Assembly: GCF_040581485.1 (NCBI RefSeq)
Contig: NC_090130.1
Span: forward strand, 23,329,918-23,393,917
From: Linepithema humile
Lineage: Eukaryota > Arthropoda > Insecta > Hymenoptera > Formicidae
Length of the DNA: 64,000 nucleotides
Reading direction: 5' to 3'
The notes under the pieces are model-generated. The model was not told where the DNA came from, made no database searches, and saw only the letters and a list, made by a program, of their open reading frames with translations. This document shows positions 14,128-27,330 of the stretch, piece after piece (the first letter of the stretch is position 1; each line of letters opens with the position of its first letter). The translations under genes and the position numbers were made by a program.

Positions 14128-16249
14128 ATTACTCTAAATTTACGATTACTACAATAAGTTTTTGTAATTAATCAAAATGCAGGAAATGATGCCGTTTCCG
14201 TTTTTAACGAATGTAAAGTGTCATCGAGCAGATAAACGGATTTAAAAAAAACACCATATTACGTTCAGATAAAATGGATTCAAAAGCCAACAGCGATAAC
14301 AAGACTCATGTGCGAGTATGGACGCATATGCTTGCCTTCATTCTTTGCTTATGCGGTCGTAAAACACACACGGTCCGACTGCGTAATGATCCAAAACTCT
14401 GAACTTTGTACGTCGTCAGATAATAACTGTTATCTGCGCCTCAAAGCACAACTTTCATTGATGAGTACACGTTAGAAATCGCAGGCGAATTCGGTCGATC
14501 GCGTGGCCGGATCTAAATTAAAAATGCATCCAGTTTCTAGAAAACACTAAATACAGTTATTGTAATGATTGAAAAATGAAATTTCTTCAAAATTATTCAA
14601 CAAAAATTAAATATTTAAAATTATTAAACTAATTTTGATTATCTTTTGATTATCTATAGAGTACCAATTAGTTAATAAACTTTCAAGTACAGTTTTTTAT
14701 TCTCTAAAAATAGTATTAATGTTATCAAAAAGTTTGGCGCAAAAACTAATTGGATTGCATTTATTTTTTGAACATCCGATATACATTCGTTTTTTAAGGG
14801 GCAATATCATTTTCGACTGATAATTCGACCGCAATATAGCGTAATCAATAAGAACGGTGCAACAGTACTACGACACATATTATCGCACATGACGCAACAC
14901 TTCTTTTAATTTCGTCGAAATTAATTGCTGACAAAAAAAAAGCGTTTGATGCAATGCATTTTAATTAAGTAAATGCATCGTAAATGCGTCGGATTAATCA
15001 TGTACTTTCTTTTTTTGACGCAACAATTTTTTACGGAGAACGCGTAATATCCGGAAGTTAAAAAATGTGATTGTCTTTAGTTTTGCAAAACATTTTGGAA
15101 AAAGTTATTAAATAGTAATTAACATTGGCTTTAAATAATAATTAAGAAACAATATTGAAATATAATTATCAATAAATAATAGTAATTTTCAGCGGTACAA
15201 CATAATATTTAATGTAATTATTACATATACTATTATAATACAATTATTATTTTAATTCTCTGCGTGATTATTATTACTTTTAATAATGACTCAAGAAAGT
15301 ACCAAAAAAAGTAGCATATATTAATTATTTTGAAAGTTAAAATTTAATTGACATAATTAACATAACATCGAATACAATACTAATAAGTCGATATATTGAA
15401 CGCGAAACCATTTCTCCTAGCGGAATATTGAAAATTACTACTATTCGATAATACTTGCTGCTTAAACGTGAGCCGGATGCAGCTCGTTTTTTGATCGATA
15501 GAACCAAGGACGACCCGTCAGGCCCGCACGTTTAGAACATCCTAAATTTGCTTTGCGTTGGGGATCCGTTCGCATTCAACCCTCTTTTGGTACTAAATTC
15601 AATCTAAAATTTCAAATTTTTCTATAAGTTTAACTTATTTAAATTACAAACTGTTGAAAAAAATCAAATATATTATTTTTTAATTTTAATTTTATTTGAT
15701 TTAATAATTAATATTAATGTGTGAAGATCGATAGCAGTATAAAGATTTATGTATTATAACGCATTATATCGTGTATATTTTTAAACGAGCTAAAAACTGA
15801 AATATGAGAAAGGGTGAACATATAATTCTGCATACATAAGTCTAAACAGCCACGGAAGAGGAAGTAATTAGTCTAACAGTCAAAACAGAATATAGTTGGC
15901 TTAGTAGACCATGGCGCGTATTCATATCCTACACTAGACACTAAATATGGGGTTTGCAGAGTCCATGTGTTTATGCAGATAATTTTCGTCGTTTCAACTG
16001 ATGGCGTATATTCTCTTAGATAACGTGATTAATATTTCATATAATTACAAAAATACATTCGACTAAAAGTATCAAAAATTTTGCCGTCCACGAAATATTG
16101 TATACATTAATAGTGTAAATCGCAGATAAAATTTATAAAAAAATAATATTTTTGCAATATGACAAAAAAATTATTGAATACAGTTTACGATAAAAGTTTG
16201 TTCAGTATTGTGGTAGAGTTGCGTTATACGGATCAGTCTGATCACAGTA

Positions 16250-16640
16250 ATTGGTCCTGTCGTTCAGAACGGAACCGGGCATCCTCGCGTTTGGCGCGCT
16301 TTCCTCCGCCGGATTCTCAGTCAGGACCTATCTTAACGTGCGTGGGCCTACTCGCTTCATTCGGCAAACTAACCTACCCGTCTAAGTAATCCATTGTGCT
16401 CTTCGTACTCTCTTTGTGTGGCCGCTCTCACGCTGAGGGATCAGCGCGAGGGCCAGGAGGACAGAGCGATGGACGAAGAGAGCAAGGAAGTGAGAGGGAA
16501 AGAGAAAAAAAAGCGAAAGAGCGAGTAAAAGAGTGTGAGGAGATGCGGGAGAGGAAAGAAGGCGGGATCGACGACGAAGGAACGAGAAAGAGAGGAGGTA
16601 TGGCCACAAGGCCAACTGAGTCCTAAACGATTCCTGTTGC
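16250..16640. other. GC-rich, purine-rich patch in intron 1
   Basis: GC-rich DNA with a long GA-rich run on the + strand at 16470-16600. The overlapping frames on both strands (each about 76 codons) are low-complexity and not supported as genes. It may be a regulatory island, on composition only. Confidence 0.3.
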
Positions 16641-19007
16641 CTTACGCTTTTGGCACGCCGAAATCACCGTGGATTGACTAACTGGTCCAGTTTTATTTAG
16701 CGGGATATCCCTGATAATTCACAATACTTGCTCTAATTTAACTTCTTTCAGTATAATGATGGCAGTAATAACTGATTTCTCAGGCGACAATTATAATTTT
16801 ATCTAGTTTTTTTTCTATTAGTGTTTCATCTATCATATATTTTATGCCCCGCATGAATAGTGATGTTTGAAGTACGATAAAATGGTAATCTTATAACTGT
16901 TTAACCGTAAAAAATAAGAATAAAATATCGACTTGTAATCATTTTATATAACCGACTAATGTAAGATCTGAACAGAATATTCCTGTTACTGGCTATATTC
17001 TGATTTATTTCCTCGAATATATTTTTTTAAATGGACATGCAAATGCATACCGCGATGTCTATAGAGATTAGTGCGAAATTATTCGCAATGTCGTTAAAGA
17101 TATTAAAGACACACACAGACGTGTACGCACATATAAACATGCATACACATATTAACATACGCGCAGGAATAAATACCGTACACATAATGTTTTCGTATCT
17201 GTCTTCTTGTAGAAGTTGTTTTTATACTGTTTTCCGCAGCGTTAGCCGCTGATTCTCGTTGCGCGAAGAAGCTTTGTCGTGATATCCATCACGATAGCGA
17301 CACGACCTCGAAAAGATATATTACCTGGAATCACGCGACTGGTCGTAGAACTTTATCCTCGAATAATCCTCATTCGGAGTGCGCAATGCGTTCGCGTTGA
17401 TCTTAAAGGCTACCTTCGAGTTAGCTACTCTCTCTATTCCTTCCCGCCGTTTTTGGCGCTTGTTTTAATCAATCACTGCTTATTTCTTTCGCGTCCCGGA
17501 ACAGTTTTGCGAGTTGTCAAACAATTGCGTATTTCTTGCGTCTTAATTCGTAACGCGCTATTAATTCTTTGTTAGAGCTTTGCAAAGTGGAAGGATAGCA
17601 AACTTTTAGAAGAAAGAAAGCCAATTTAAGGATCTTGAAATCAATCGTGAATCCATTCAGAAATGTCTCGCTTCTGTATAACAAAGTGAACGCATTTGAC
17701 AAATAGTTGCCTTCAAAAGTAACATTTTTTCTATTCTATATTTTTGATACAAATTGAAAACAACTCTGTAAAGCTTATTCAATTGCAAACTTGATCGAAT
17801 CAATTCCTTTAGCATTTTCGATACGTTGTTCTTATCAACTCGCAGGCCGGCACATCGTGAGTCACGGGTAGCAAAGTAGGATTTCCGTGGGACTGAAGAG
17901 GCAGCAAAGCGGTAACCCAATAATAATTTATGTACCTAACCGTGCCAACCGCCGTGTCCACGGCATCGGTATTCAGCATCGGCCTGGAATGCGCAACAGA
18001 AACCTGTTCTCATTCCCATTCCTATTCTGGTTCCCGAAGCGCAGCGCTACCCAAATATTTCATTACTTCCCCGTGGAGCCGATGTACTTTCGGCCCTCTT
18101 CGTCCTCTGTCTCTCTTCACTTGTGACACCTTGCTTCTCCCTGTTCTCTCCCTGGTCTGGAATATTGTTAGTATTATGTCACGGCCGATGGCCGTGTGTC
18201 CTTATCGCCGTAATAAATATTACACGAGAGTAAATTGGATCCAAAAAGTGCGTGAAGTGTTAATGCAAAGAAATATATCGTAGAATTTACATTGACCTAT
18301 AAGAATTTAATGTCAGCATTTTCTTCGCAAAAGATTAAGTTGAATAGTATTTACATCTGACGATGAATATATGTTTAATATTGAAAATGAAAAACTTAAA
18401 CAAAATAAAAATGGCAAGTAACATAACAATTAATTAATTAATCAAGAATAAAAAATATATTTATATTTATATCTTCTTTTTCAAGTGTATAGAAATAATT
18501 TTGAAATTAAATGGTCAAAAGTGAGTAAGTACGTAGACGAGTGCGTACTACCGGAGAGGCTATTCGCTATATCATCGCGAGATAGTAAACCGCTAACGTT
18601 GCATTTCGAATGTACTTTCTGGACCGCCTTTGTCGATCTCGCGATACTAGATTCGTATTCCACATAAATAACTTAGAGCAAATAAGGAACGGTGCTTGAT
18701 AGCTGATATTTAATATCATGGACATTGAACCCTTGTTTGTCATTCTATACTTTTATTTGCATCTGTCTACAGACATAACACATTATTTTTCAGGATGAAA
18801 TGTTCTTTGTATAATTGATAACTTTAATAAACAAATTTAATTGCAACGAATAAAAATCGAAAACATTTTGTATATTAAATTTTATTTCATAAATTTTTAT
18901 AAAATTTAAACTAAAAATTGAGATTCTGACATTACAAGATTTTATTAAGTATTTAATTGTATAAAAAAATTGCACATTGTTTTTACATTTATTTAGTATT
19001 TAATTAT

Positions 19008-19045
19008 TATATAAAATTATTATATAAAATTATTACATAAAAAAT
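19008..19045. repeat. AT-rich tandem repeat (14-nt unit)
   Basis: About three copies of a TTATATAAAATTAT-type unit. Simple AT-rich expansion. Confidence 0.65.
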
Positions 19046-19439
19046 TGTACATATAATGCTATTCTTTTAGACAAATAATGTTTGCATTTGAAAAATAGCT
19101 TTAAATATTTTATGTTACGAGCTCTACAAAATTTAATTTCAAAACTTTTAATACATCCAAAAGCTTTATGGGCCTTCTTAGATAAAGTACATCGTGTAAA
19201 AAATCTAAAACACATTACGAGTTCCGTTCTGTACCTCAGAAGGCTTGCTCGCTCGAGATACGAGGGCAACGAGGAAGGTTGAAGGAAAAAATCAAAAAGA
19301 GAGGACGAAGGAAGAAGAGAGAAAACGAATGAATATATATTAGATAGGTTGCGCGGCGCGATTCTTTACTACATGTCCGGATAGCGCGGCTAAGTTGGCC
19401 GCTAGTTCATTCTAACTCAACGTAACCCAACCTAGCCCT

Positions 19440-20460
19440 AACAGGCATGAAGAGAAGAGAAGTTAAAAGAAGAAGAGGAGAAGGAAGAAGTAGGCTCTCA
19501 CCTACCTGGCGAGTCTGCGCGCTCGTTGTAGGGAAAAGAAGGGCAGGCGGCCAGGCAGTGAGCCAAGCGCGGAGGGGGAGGGGAGTAGGGTAGAGGGTAA
19601 AGGGAGAGCGCGCGCACTAAGGAGACCTTGAAGGCTGCTGGCCGGGTGCTCAGGGTCTAGTGCTGTGACCCACTATAAAGGCACTTGCCATCCTGCTTGT
19701 ACGTCAGGACGGACCGCTAGCACCCTCTTCCTTCGGAAGAGAAGCGCCTGCTAACCTACTACTCTCTGGCCCACACTCTTTCTCTCTTTCTCTCTCTCTT
19801 GCCATCCTGTTCATCGCATATACATACACCGGCTCGACTCCGAAACTCGCTTCCAGACCTCGGACCACGCATTCGGTGAGCTCACCGAGAAAATGAGGGC
19901 CCCTACGCCCCATCTCGCTCCTTCCCGCCCTTTCCTCGTTCCTTCTTTCACTCGTCGCCTCGTACTCGCATATCCCCTATGCTTGCTCGCTGCCTTCACG
20001 ATCTCGTGTTTTCACTCCCTCCTTTAGCTCCCCGTTCTCCGCGCCCCGCTCTTCATCCCCTCATAGCTCTTTCCTGCCCTTCAGCGAATACCCGTCTGCC
20101 CTCTTCACGTCGTCACTACTACGTGTAACTTGCCTCTTCTGTGTAGTGTTTCTTCTTCATTCGCGGTCCTTCTCCTTCTCTATTTTCTCTTTTCTTCAGT
20201 CGATGTTCTCTTTTCCTATCTCTCTTTTCTACGCTTTCTTTCCCTCTCTTTCTTTCTCTCAATCTCTCTCTCTTCTTTCTTTCTCCCACCCAATTGCTCT
20301 CTTTCATCTACTCTCTCAACATACGCGTCAAAGAGAAAGAGAAAGAGAGAAAGAGGGTGTGCGTGTGTTTTGGAGGGAGTAGTACCATCTAGCATAGCAA
20401 CTGCTGTTTCTGCATTTCTTCGCAGCGCGCCCCATGCGAGATGCCGGTATATTTTAAGCG
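19440..20460 (+). promoter_or_regulatory. Promoter-like intronic island
   Basis: GC-rich island within Imp intron 1. The + strand is purine-rich at 19447-19620, turns pyrimidine-rich at about 19720-20330, then has a GA run at 20330-20357 that is complementary to the preceding CT runs. A TATA box and initiator lie between the first two blocks (listed separately). The first ATG after the initiator, at 19893, opens only a 44-codon frame to a TAG at 20025. It could be an unannotated alternative promoter, a non-coding RNA promoter or an enhancer. No coding exon with a matching splice phase was found here. Confidence 0.4.
19674..19709 (+). promoter_or_regulatory. Candidate core promoter: TATA box plus initiator
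   Basis: TATAAA at 19674-19679 and a TCAG initiator with A at 19706, 32 nt from the first T of the box. That is the normal TATA-to-start spacing. A small perfect hairpin, CTCTTCC/GGAAGAG, follows at 19725-19741. Such a match can occur by chance, but the spacing and the purine/pyrimidine switch at the same place make it plausible. Confidence 0.45.
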
Positions 20461-21169
20461 TATAACGGGTGTCCTAGTGCGGAAATAAAGCGCCACAACT
20501 TTTCCAAAAACTTTGCGAATTTTTTTCGGAGTTACTCCCGCTTTCATCGTCAACAGAAATTCTTGCATTTATTACGCGCTAATTAATTTACTTAGACGGA
20601 AAAGTATCACATTTTTTTTAGATTAAAAATTCTTGATACTGCAAATTAACATATAAAATCTGGAAAAAATATAAAGAGAGATACGGAGAAAACATTTATT
20701 GTCTATAGGATTAACGTTTAAGGATTATAAATTTATTAGGAGAAATATAGTCTATTGTATAATTATAATTACAGTTAGTGTCAAAATTTTAATAATGAGC
20801 TGTAATGTTTGAATCATGCGATTTAATTTTGTGTATTTTATGAAATTCTAGAAAATTTTATAATAAATTTTATAAAAGTTAAAATTTACTTATCTAAAGC
20901 GTTGCTGCATTCTGTGACCTGATTAAAGCTGTTGATTTGCATTGCTCTACTAGTTGCGCGATTCGAATACATTAACACATTATTCGTTTCCTGTCAGCTA
21001 AATAGAATCGAGCATATTTACTCTCTGTTATTTTATCACCTTTCTTGTTATTATGATTTTTATTGCTTTTGTTATATATGTTGATGTCATATTTTGTTAG
21101 ACCGCAACGATTCTCAAGCCCCGCTTTCGTGAGTGATGGCAAACTTACCCCGCGCTGGTGCAATCTCGT

Positions 21170-22660
21170 TCCATCTTTACGGCACGTGAAATCGGGCGTA
21201 AAATGCGCGGCGTATTTAACGCGGCATAAGAATCGAATTAAAGCCTCGTCAGAACGTACCCCCGGCTCTCACCCTCTCTTTCTCTCGCTACCGAATTGGC
21301 TTTCGCATGGAAACCTGTTGGCTACGCGGTCGAGCACACTCGTGTATAGGTACACTTACGAATATTATTACTGCGGGGCAGTTTGCGAGGGGAGAGACCT
21401 GACACGAGACATACTAAGTAGCCATTTAGATGCTACTCCTTTCCTCTCATCCATCTACCTCTCTTTATCTCTCTTCTGTTCTCTCTTGCTTTCGACCAAA
21501 CTGAGAGAAAGAGAGACGCGAATGCGCTATTTTTCTATTACCTCCTTATTTCGTTTTATATTCGTACTTTTAATTCATTCGCATTCTCAAGCTAGCTCGT
21601 CCAACCACGCGTACGTATACCCTCATTGTATCGAGCGTAGCATCTAATAGACTTACGCGAACGAGTTCGCCACTTGACCTCCCCGTTGTGTCATGAAGAA
21701 ATGTAGCCTTGCTCATAACTTTGCAACAAGTCGGAAAACTTTGCTTGCAATATATATAGAATCGAGGAAATGCATTTATTTATTCGTACGAGCTGTGCAA
21801 AATTGTTAGCACAATCAGAAAATAACCTGCAATTAAACTACAACCTTGTATATTTATAACAAATAATGCAAATAATTGCAAATTATTTGCGCAAAGCACT
21901 CGCGCAAATATTTCGAGTGTAAATTGTTTAACGCAAACTGTTGAGGCGATTCATTATTTACGTATTGTTTAATAATAATAACAACAAATACTATATATAA
22001 TAGAAATAAACAAAGTTTGTTTCTGACGGCCGCTCGCACGTGATTAAAATTTCAAATAGGTGTAATTGCAAAAACTCCGACGCGGTGAGTTTGAGCTTCA
22101 ACGGATCTATTTAACGAACGCGCAACATCGAACGGCCATTCGGCGCGAGAATGATTCACGAATCTATTCATCTCGCGATTCTCGTAGCGAAGAACCGGCC
22201 ATGGGAAATTAAATGGGCTTGACCGGTAAACGACACCTGGCGCGTAGGAAACGAAAGGAAATACTTACGCGCTGCGTCTACACACGTTACCTCTAATCCA
22301 CCTCTCTTCCGCTCTCCCTTTCTCCTCTAACTATCTCTTTCCTCGTTCGTCGCCGAGCTCCAAAATGACCGGCAGTTCACATAACCTTTTGATCCTGATT
22401 AGAATATGAGTGAGCTGCAGCATTCGTGATAGCTTTCTCGGCCAGCCACGATTTTTGTGCCGTTACCGCGCGCACACGTGCGCACATCGGAACCCGGAAG
22501 CGACCGCGCGCGGAACCGGTGCGATGTCCGGCCATGGTGATGTTTTTTCATGGGAAAAGTCTCCCATCTTTCCTTGTTTCGTCCCGGGGTCAGAGGTCAA
22601 CGTGGTCGCGGCTCAAACAGGTTGTACGCTGACCCAATGATCCAATTCTTTTGCCGCGCG
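21170..22660. other. GC-rich patches near the end of intron 1
   Basis: Two moderately GC-rich segments (21170-21680 and 22080-22660) with CT-rich runs, separated by AT-rich DNA. The longest frame, 21063-21647 (194 codons), has no recognised domain and a composition that follows the DNA rather than a protein. No gene is supported. Confidence 0.3.
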
Positions 22661-23121
22661 TCTTAAGACGCATGAGAAAATCGCGATGAAAATATCTCGT
22701 TGTTATCACGTTAAACTGTATACGGTAGCATTTAGAGAGCTTCGAAAACGAATGGAAAATGTGTTATATATGATAAATTATGTGTAATCGCTAATTAAAA
22801 TAATATCATAAAATATTAAATGTAGGACATAATGTTAATAATTGCATTAGAAAAATATTAATATTTAAGGGAAAAGATATTAATTTTGAAAAAAATTATT
22901 TTATTTTTGTATTTTGTCAGATATAACGTATAATTGTATGTAAATATCTACAATATTATTCATATTCGCTGTTAGATAACTGTGTATCATAGTGATATAA
23001 GGTCCGTAAGATTGGTAATTGCTCTATTTACAGGCCGCCGTTGTATTGTTACGCGATCATGAATTTCGCGCGCCTCTTTAAGGACGCATCTAAAAACTTG
23101 CTTCTTTATTTTTTATTTCAG

Positions 23122-23185
23122 GATATACCTATCTCGGATCTTCGCTCGTTGTGGAGCCGTCCGTAGCCAGTGCAGCCAAAAAACG
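23122..23185 (+). CDS. Imp: Imp coding exon 2 (end of RRM1)
   Basis: A 64-nt exon between TTTATTTCAG and GTAAGT. Its first two bases complete the glycine codon split at 2043, then 20 codons read YTYLGSSLVVEPSVASAAKK, then CG, so the donor is phase 2. The text corresponds to the last beta-strand and exit of RRM1 in IGF2BPs (vertebrate: ...GKRLEIEHSVPKKQR). The exact frame fit with exon 1 and strong splice sites on both sides support it. The exon can join in frame to the 57-nt exon at 34506 or directly to the next RRM2 exon outside the window. Confidence 0.92.
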
Positions 23186-26100
23186 GTAAGTTATGAAAAT
23201 TTCTTTACTAAAATGTGACGAAAGCATGGCTTTTAGATGCTTTAGAGCTAAATAAACAATTTTGAATTTCTTAAAAAAAGAGATTAAGTGCCAATTTTTG
23301 AATATTATGTTTCTACTTGTTTTATACGTTTATTTTAAAAAAGTAGAAAAACGAGTTCTGATCATCATTTAACGAATACTATCTTTTTGGATGAGGATGT
23401 GACCCTGTGAGAAGAAGCTAACGACGAGTCACTTAATTTGAAAGTACTAACAATTCATAATAGGCAATCACATCACATAATTATTTCAACAATCATATGA
23501 ATATATTGCCATATAAGTTTTTACATGTACGGCAATTACGATTAATATGATAGAAATTAAAATTCTGTTAGTTTTTTTTTTAAATATTTTGCAAAGCATA
23601 TTTGTTTTTATGGAATCAGTATTATTTTATTCCATTTTTCGAACTAAACTGCCAAAAGTTTACTATTGCAAATACCTATCCATTGGTGGCGAATTGTATG
23701 TGACAATGAAAACTTCTTCCGGATTGCGTGTGACATGTGTTTTAATAAGCGGTCATTTAGAAACGCGTGCGCGATAACACTGATCTCGTGCTGCATTTAT
23801 TGTGAAGTGCACAGTATTGAGTCGAATTAATAAAGCCGTTAAAAACCGCTGCATCGCTCCTTAACTGATGACCGTAAATTTACGGAGCACGCAGAAAACG
23901 TCGCGACTACCGCGCTGCACTTTTTTTACTTATCATTAAATTCGCGATCAGCATCGAACATTATCAAAATTATTCAGCTGTTACGTCCGGCGACTACCGG
24001 GCATCGTCGCTAATGTGCGTGCAGATCGTACGTCTTCTCTCACACGTTTCGCATTTAATTTTGCTTCTCTTTCTTACTGTCGCGATCGCACACGGAACTT
24101 GAAAAGGTTCGTTAACCCGATCGTCTCGTCGCACGAGGCGAGCGATCGCAGAAGAGATCGGGCTTAATACCGCGCGCGTAACAAGGTGCGTAATTGGCCG
24201 CACGCGAGTAAATGCGCGCGTGCTCGCATGCAGAAGAGTTTAAATTTGTGCCCGTACGTGCCCGAGCAAAAATTGCCGCGGATTAAATCGTCCCAATGAA
24301 ACTCATTCCACTACCGTAATCCGTTTTCGAATTTTGTTTGCTGCGAGGTTCAATCGAAAGCTCGTATATCTTTTTCTTTATTTCGTATTCTATCGCAGGG
24401 AATAAGAAAAAGAATTCGTTTAGTATTTTCTGCTTGTCACGAAATATTGAAACTTTTTAATATTTATTTTTGTAGAGCTATTTTTGTGCTTTTTAGTATT
24501 TATAGTAATTTATTGTTAATTAATAAGAATTAGGAAGAAAATTTGTTCTTGACCTTCAGAAAGCTGGGAGACATTTAACATTTTGAATACAATTTAATGT
24601 TGCTGATATATTTATTATTAATTGTTAACAAAAATTATTTTAAAAAATTTAGAAATTTTGTAATGTGTGTCAATGTAAAAGAGAAGGTTAAAAAATATGT
24701 TTGATCCGGATTTATCGATTGCATAATTTAATATTTGGATAGTTGCGCTGGCTCATAGCATTGCGCTGAATTGTAGGTAGCATTGTGTGTTCGTGTTATC
24801 ACATGCATGGAGAATACATAGAATGTCATTTACACTCTTTACTGTTCTTTTCACATGCTCACGTGTATCCGGATTGATGGTACGTATCCTCATTGTAAAT
24901 AGTGTTAATGCGTAGAACAGCAAAATATTACGTGCATCGCCGATAACAAAGCGCTGAGCTGTGATATCATCATTAATCTGATATCATAAAACGGTCAGCA
25001 TTTTTATCCGCCAGAAATCATGAATTTTTGTACCTTGTCTGATAAAATGTTCATTTAATGAGCCAATAATAGCGATAATCAGATATAGGCCGCTCATTAT
25101 CATTAAATATTTTGTGTATATAAAGCTTAACCTGCATTTTGTAAATGAGACAATAATTTTTATAGATATAATACATTTACATTAAACTATGAAATTTTTC
25201 CATCTAATTGATAATTTTTAACATTTTATTTTATGAAATTTTTTAATGAAATAATTAAACTATACCTGATATTTTATAAGCATGCTTATAGCATACTGTA
25301 CAAGTAAAGCGCAATACTCGTAAACTGTTAAAAATTTCCGAAGTAGCCCTAATTACGTAGGACATTCTGCGAAAAGTCGAGATCTTTTTCTCAACAAAGA
25401 GAGATTTGGTACCGGAAGGATTAACCCAAATACTCGGCGCGACACGTTTTTACAAGGCGAAGTTTGGGAGCCTCTGCGCGACGCAGAGGCAGCCTCTTTC
25501 CGGACGGTGAGCCAGGCAATTCGAAAAAAAATGTGGCACCTGCCTTCTGCTCGCGAGCTCCTTCAAGCCGAGAGAGCTGCCAGGCTGCGCGCTCGCTCGT
25601 GCCACAACTGCAATCTGTTATTTCACTATCCCCCGGATTCGCGCGCGTACACTTTCCGTTTCTCTTACCATCCTCTCATCCCTTATACACCATCGGTCTT
25701 CTAGGCGTCCTACTCCTCGTTCAGAAGCAATGTTATCGATGCCTCAGAAGCGCGCCGTCGCACAAACCGAGGATTTCTCGGTCGATTAGATTAACATTCA
25801 ACCAAAGATAATGCCAATTAACGAAAATGATGGAGTGATAGATAAATGACGTATGATAGTAATAGAATTATGTCTTTCCTGATACTTTTATTAAGCATAC
25901 ATTTGTCAATATCAGCGACACTATAAGATGCATTTACTTCCAGTTCTTTCCTTTCTTTTTTCTTCAACTAAAGAAAATAAAGAACATTCTATTCTTTGTT
26001 GTCTGTTGTAAGAAAATATCTCAAGATTATAGTCAACGAGAAAGGACAAAAGGACGATAAAACAAGAAAATATTTTCTTGTATAAATCTTTTTCTTCAAT

Positions 26101-26899
26101 TGTTTGCAATTTGAGAACTATGTCGAAATTTTTGCTGAAGAAAATTTGACTAGAAGTAATAAAAGAATTTGTTATTAAAAAACATTCTGCTTTAAAACAA
26201 TTTGTATATGTTGTATATTTTGCTTTTTATTTTTATCGAAAAATCCGAAGGGGCTTTCTGATCAATCTAATACTTTTCTAGCGTTTTTCGTTCAAAGTGT
26301 AAAAATTTCTTGTTGGAAATGGATCAATCTCGACATTCTCTCATTTTAAAGAATCTGTCATTAAAAGGATAAATGTTGAAACGTGCTGTAAAAAAACTTC
26401 TAGTTAGATATTAAAAAATTAAGAGAATTGGGCGAGAAAAACAGATGATGGATTATCACCGAATGTGACGAAAAGATACGATTAAATTCGATTATTTTAG
26501 AATACAAAAACGCAATATTCTTTTCATACACTTGCCGTTCAATCGCTCCTTCCTAGTGACGGCTATAAATACACACGAGTGTAAATTAAACGGCCATCCC
26601 CATTCGAATTTCAATATGAAAAGCGCAGATAACACAACGATCTTCGCACGATCGCTCGTGATCGTTATTACTACGCGCGGTGGGAGATTGTTATTCAAGG
26701 ATGGACGAGCGGATGCCTGGCGGAGTGAGGTAGAAGAGTTTATTATACACTCTATAGAAAGGGACGGAGACAGGGAAACGGGTATCACTTCCGAGTTGTC
26801 TTCTGCAATAGACCGAAGACGCGGCTTCCAGCGGCGAGCTCGCTCGCCGTTTTTTTGATGTTTAGGAGCCGATGCATGGCTAAACATTCATTTCCATAT

Positions 26900-27330
26900 A
26901 AGCCGATATGTTTCAAATGTAAAGCGACGTCCACGCGCACACTGGCAAGGCAAAGAAAGAAAGGACGAGGTGGATGAACGAGGGCGAGAGGGAGGGAGGG
27001 TGAAAAGGACAGAAGAAAGCCCGCGGTGGAAGCGGCGAACTGGTACGAGCGGAAACTAGTTTAAACCCGCGGGTTGTCTCAACCCTCGGCTGAGCCCTCG
27101 ACAATGCCCTCCATGGGATTCACCGTGCTCCCGATTTCGTCCACTTCAACTGGTTCTGCCCTCCTTGGCTCTCTCTTTCTCTTTTTCTCTCTCTCCTCTC
27201 TCCTCTCTTTTTCCCTCTCTCCCCCCTCTCTCTCTCTTTCTCCTTTACGCCTGTAAGTAGCCCCCGCGAGTGTGAGAACCGATCGGAAGATGTCTAACCC
27301 TGCATGAACGTGAGCTTCAAGCCGCAAAAC
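26900..27330. other. GC-rich patch with long CT run
   Basis: Purine-rich at 26945-27020, then strongly pyrimidine-rich at 27165-27245 (CT dinucleotides and short C runs). Same polarity as the Imp promoter island. No gene is supported; it may be regulatory. Confidence 0.3.

Larger units (their letters stand above)
2044..23121 (+). other. Imp: Imp intron 1 (21 kb)
   Basis: Begins GTGAGT and ends TTTATTTCAG after a T-rich tract. It splits RRM1 inside a glycine codon. Most of it is AT-rich with no supported gene: frames of 60-190 codons here show no recognisable domain. It holds simple repeats, one copy of the dispersed repeat (6428-6484), GC-rich patches at about 5040-5500, 8060-8300, 11560-11910, 13700-14100, 16250-16640, 21170-21680 and 22080-22660, and a promoter-like island at 19.3-20.5 kb. 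No transposase or reverse transcriptase fragment was recognised. Confidence 0.85.

Noticed and set aside
19411..19445. AACCCAACCTAGCCCTAAC, resembling telomeric CCTAA repeats
   Set aside because: Too few and too irregular to be an interstitial telomere array.
20467..20484. CCTAGTGCGGAAA shared with position 51-63
   Set aside because: A 13-nt match between two places in 64 kb is expected by chance; the flanks do not align.
21063..21647. 194-codon + strand frame
   Set aside because: No conserved motif; contains runs of Ser/Leu from a CT tract.
24335..24370. GGTTCAATCG, resembling a tRNA B box
   Set aside because: No A box and no cloverleaf can be drawn around it.
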